Positions 7,424 through 9,088 of a stretch of 9,088 nucleotides of DNA are shown here, in pieces. Each line of letters begins with the position of its first letter. Position 1 is the stretch's first letter. The position numbers and the translations under genes are program-made. The notes beneath the pieces are model-generated. The model worked only from the letters and a program-made list of their open reading frames with translations, searched no databases and was not told where the DNA came from. Source of the DNA: Desulfovibrio sp. Dsv1 (lineage in GTDB: Bacteria > Desulfobacterota > Desulfovibrionia > Desulfovibrionales > Desulfovibrionaceae); assembly GCA_000403945.1 (NCBI GenBank), contig APFI01000359.1:1-9088 (forward strand), given 5' to 3'.

Positions 7424-7506
7424 GCTTTCATTTGTTGATATTTATATTTCTTTATCATTGACAAAAATTCCAATACATGCCTTATGATGAATTTAATGTT
7501 GCTGTT
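7350..7506. other. AT-rich patch between terminase fragment and portal
   Basis: The sequence here is markedly richer in A and T than both sides. It covers the tail of the terminase fragment and the start of the portal open frame. On the minus strand the same patch reads as an open, lysine-rich peptide (for example MIKKYKYQQMKAQYDEYTLV) inside a longer open frame at 7246-7632. I do not recognise it. It may be a scrap of another gene inserted at a recombination junction. No repeats marking its borders were seen. Confidence 0.35.
7458..7488 (+). promoter_or_regulatory. Possible promoter ahead of the portal remnant
   Basis: A perfect TTGACA (7458-7463) is followed after 19 bases by TATGAT (7483-7488), five of six bases matching the -10 consensus. 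The spacer is two bases long for an ideal sigma70 site, and the AT-rich setting raises the chance of coincidence. If used, the portal frame would have to start at the ATG at 7507 rather than 7477. Confidence 0.25.
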
Positions 7507-8569
7507 ATGTATCAGACGGGATTTGACTTGACGCTGGCCATGTACAAGAAGACTATGCGGGAAGCGGAGATCCGCCGCAAGGACAAGGCTGGGCGCATGC
7601 TTGACTACTACAATAACGGCCAGCTTGAGCATGTGCTGGAAGACAACGGCGTCGCTATCCGACCCACGACAAGCTCTATCCTGTTTCCCTGAACGTGGTA
7701 AAGAAGATCATTTGCAATCTGGCGATGGTCTATCAAGAAGACCTGCGGGTCGTGCAGGTGACGCACTACACCTCTGCCGGTGACGAAAACGAGGTGACCT
7801 TTTCACTATGGACGCTGGACGCCAACGGGCATTTGCTGTTTGAGGAAGAAAACCCTTACGGCATGTTGCCCTTTGTGCCCTGCTGGGGCCAGCCGGTGAC
7901 GGATTTTTTCTGGCAGCGTGGGCGGGGGACTTGATGCTGGTTCAGGACGACATTAACCGCATGCTGACCATCCTTGGATATTTCATTGACTTTCAGGGCT
8001 TCTCCACAGGGTTTATCAAGGGCGCGGATCAGGAGCTCCGCAACACGGGCCTGACCCTTGGCCCCGGAACGCTTGTCTGCCTGCCGGATAATGGCGAAAT
8101 GGGCTTTGCCGCCCCCACGCTCCCGTGGACCAGATTCTTTCCGCTGTCGGCTATCTGAAGCAACAGGCCGCCGTGACGAACGGCCTTCCGGCTTCCACTA
8201 TGGCCACCGAATCAACGGACGAAAGCGGGGTGGCCCGCATTGTGGGGAATCGTGAGCTCGAGGAGATGCGGGCGGACGACATTGCCTTTTTTTGCGGAGT
8301 ATGAGCGCCGCCTTTTCAACGTGTTCTGCGTTGTATGGAACGCTCACAATCCGGGGCGGCAACTGAGCGAGACCGCCACGTTCCATGTCAATTTCTACGA
8401 CCCCAAGCCAACCATGACGGCATCGGAACAGACCCAGATCTGGGAAAGACTCATGGGGCTGAGCCTTATCTCTCCTGTGGATGTCATCCTCGAGCGCGAT
8501 CCGGATCTGACACGTGACGAGGCGAAGGCCCGTTTGCTTCAGGTGCGCGACGAGCTTCGGAAATTTTGA
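7477..8569 (+). pseudogene. Phage portal protein, broken by four frame changes
   Basis: The portal is the ring through which DNA enters the phage head. Its sequence is recovered in five pieces. Piece 1 (to about 7655): YQTGFDLTLAMYKKTMREAE ... NGQLEHVLED. Piece 2 (to about 7925): RRYPTHDKLYPVSLNVVKK ... NPYGMLPFVPCWGQPVTDFF. Piece 3 (to about 8115): GDLMLVQDDINRMLTILGYF. Piece 4 (to about 8290): APHAPVDQILSAVGYLKQQ ... ELEEMRADDIAFF. Piece 5: AEYERRLFNVFCVVWNAHNP to the stop. Frames run 1, 3, 2, 1, 2, which fits three one-base losses and one gained T in the T run at 8286-8292. Within piece 2, MVYQEDLRVVQVTHY looks like a junction where a middle section usual in such portals is absent. The start is uncertain (7477 or 7507), with no clear ribosome site. 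Family assignment is from sequence character and gene order. Confidence 0.72.
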
Positions 8570-8594
8570 ACAACCTTCGCCCCCATGTCGTAGA

Positions 8595-9031
8595 ATGGAA
8601 AATATGGACAACGGCTCCGCCGCCGAAAAAGGCGTACAGGACATGAAGGCAACGGACAACGGCCATGACGGAACGACGCACGCCGCAGACCTTCGCGAAG
8701 GTGGGCAGGCTGTGCCGTACAGTCGTTTTCAGGAAGTGAATGCCAAGCGCAAGGCTGTCGAGGAAACACTGGCCAGCATCGTCAACGAACTTTGCGAGAA
8801 CGTGCCCGAGGATATGTGGGGACTTGTCCCGAATCTCCTCCCGACGGAAAGGGTGCGGCGGGGCGTGGTGGAAACTTTCGCCAGAACTTCCCCCGTTCTG
8901 GAGCGCCTGCCCTTCATGGACATGAACGGTATCGCCTACAGCTACAACGTGGAACAGACGCTGCCCGGAATCGCGTTCCGGGATTACAACGCCAACTATG
9001 TGGAATCCACAGGGGAGGTGAATCCCGTTAC
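8595..9031 (+). pseudogene. Phage scaffold-major capsid fusion, cut by an IS
   Basis: The frame is open from ATG 8595 to the window edge. Residues 1-85 look like a phage head scaffold: a hydrophilic N-terminus, then VPYSRFQEVNAKRKAVEETL (coil-prone) and NELCENVPEDMWGLVPNLLP. From about residue 87 the text changes to a major capsid N-terminal arm: RRGVVETFARTSPVLERLPF, NGIAYSYNVEQTLPGIAFR, ESTGEVNPVT. Normally these are two proteins, scaffold first, with the capsid gene downstream. Here they join in frame near 8847-8860, implying a deletion of the scaffold C-terminus, the spacer and the capsid start. Capsid coding stops at TTAC (9028-9031), where an IS left end begins; the following RRAVKPRPSG residues are IS-encoded. 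No clear ribosome site precedes the ATG; ATG 8604 is an alternative. Confidence 0.68.
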
Positions 9032-9088
9032 CCGCCGCGCCGTAAAGCCTCGCCCTTCAGGGCGGGGATATAAGGCGCACCTTAACTG
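9032..9088 (+). mobile_element. Left end of an IS200/IS605-superfamily (IS608-type) element
   Basis: A hairpin at 9048-9067 (CCTCGCCC, loop TTCA, GGGCGGGG, one T-G pair) has AAAG (9044-9047) directly at its 5' foot. TTAC (9028-9031) lies 12 bases further 5'. In IS608 the left end is cleaved after TTAC, which pairs with an AAAG guide at the foot of the left hairpin, so the visible arrangement matches. The element runs off the window on the right, with its transposase unseen. It is in the same orientation as the right end at 1-59 but must be a separate copy or relative, since its own right end lies beyond 9088. Confidence 0.75.

Noticed and set aside
7246..7632. Minus-strand 128-codon open frame as a real gene
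   Set aside because: Both ends are antisense to phage-like coding sequence. Only the AT-rich middle looks protein-like, so I report the patch and not a gene.
1..9088. CRISPR array, tRNA, rRNA or riboswitch
   Set aside because: No regularly spaced repeats, cloverleaf-like segment or conserved rRNA text was seen on either strand.

Overview
The window looks like the chromosome of a GC-rich Gram-negative bacterium. It carries a complete three-gene efflux operon, a degenerating prophage structural module and three insertion-sequence remnants or ends. The two lipobox-bearing envelope proteins, the outer-membrane channel and the RND pump establish a diderm envelope. A Desulfovibrionaceae-like host is my guess from overall flavour only; no marker gene here proves it.

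Layout. Positions 1-59 are the right end of an IS200/IS605-superfamily element with an IS608-type recognition code. Its body lies left of the window. Positions 60-166 are a short spacer holding a strong hairpin, the likely terminator of the efflux operon. Positions 167-6045, minus strand, hold the operon in the order membrane-fusion lipoprotein, HAE1-type RND pump, NodT-type outer-membrane factor. Spacing is tight: a 6-nt gap, then a 4-nt ATGA overlap. Positions 6046-6425 are a non-coding leader with AT-rich operator-like repeats. Positions 6426-6898, minus strand, are a decayed IS5-family transposase broken by frameshifts and an internal deletion. A near-consensus promoter remains upstream of it (6930-6958) and points at the efflux operon.

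Positions 7064-9031, plus strand, are phage head genes in the usual order: terminase C-terminal fragment, portal protein, then a scaffold-to-capsid fusion. All look broken. The portal needs four frame changes and seems to lack an internal stretch. Scaffold and capsid are joined in frame by an apparent deletion. The capsid part is cut at a TTAC site by the left end of a second IS608-type element (9032 to the window end). An AT-rich patch (about 7350-7506) separates the terminase fragment from the portal.

The efflux genes should act as one tripartite pump spanning both membranes. The phage and IS genes look non-functional. The most biologically interesting possibility is that a promoter left by the dead IS5-type element now feeds the efflux operon. 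The clearest mobile-DNA signal is that both window edges carry matching IS608-style cleavage and guide tetranucleotides. I found no CRISPR array, tRNA or rRNA, and no clear new defence system.
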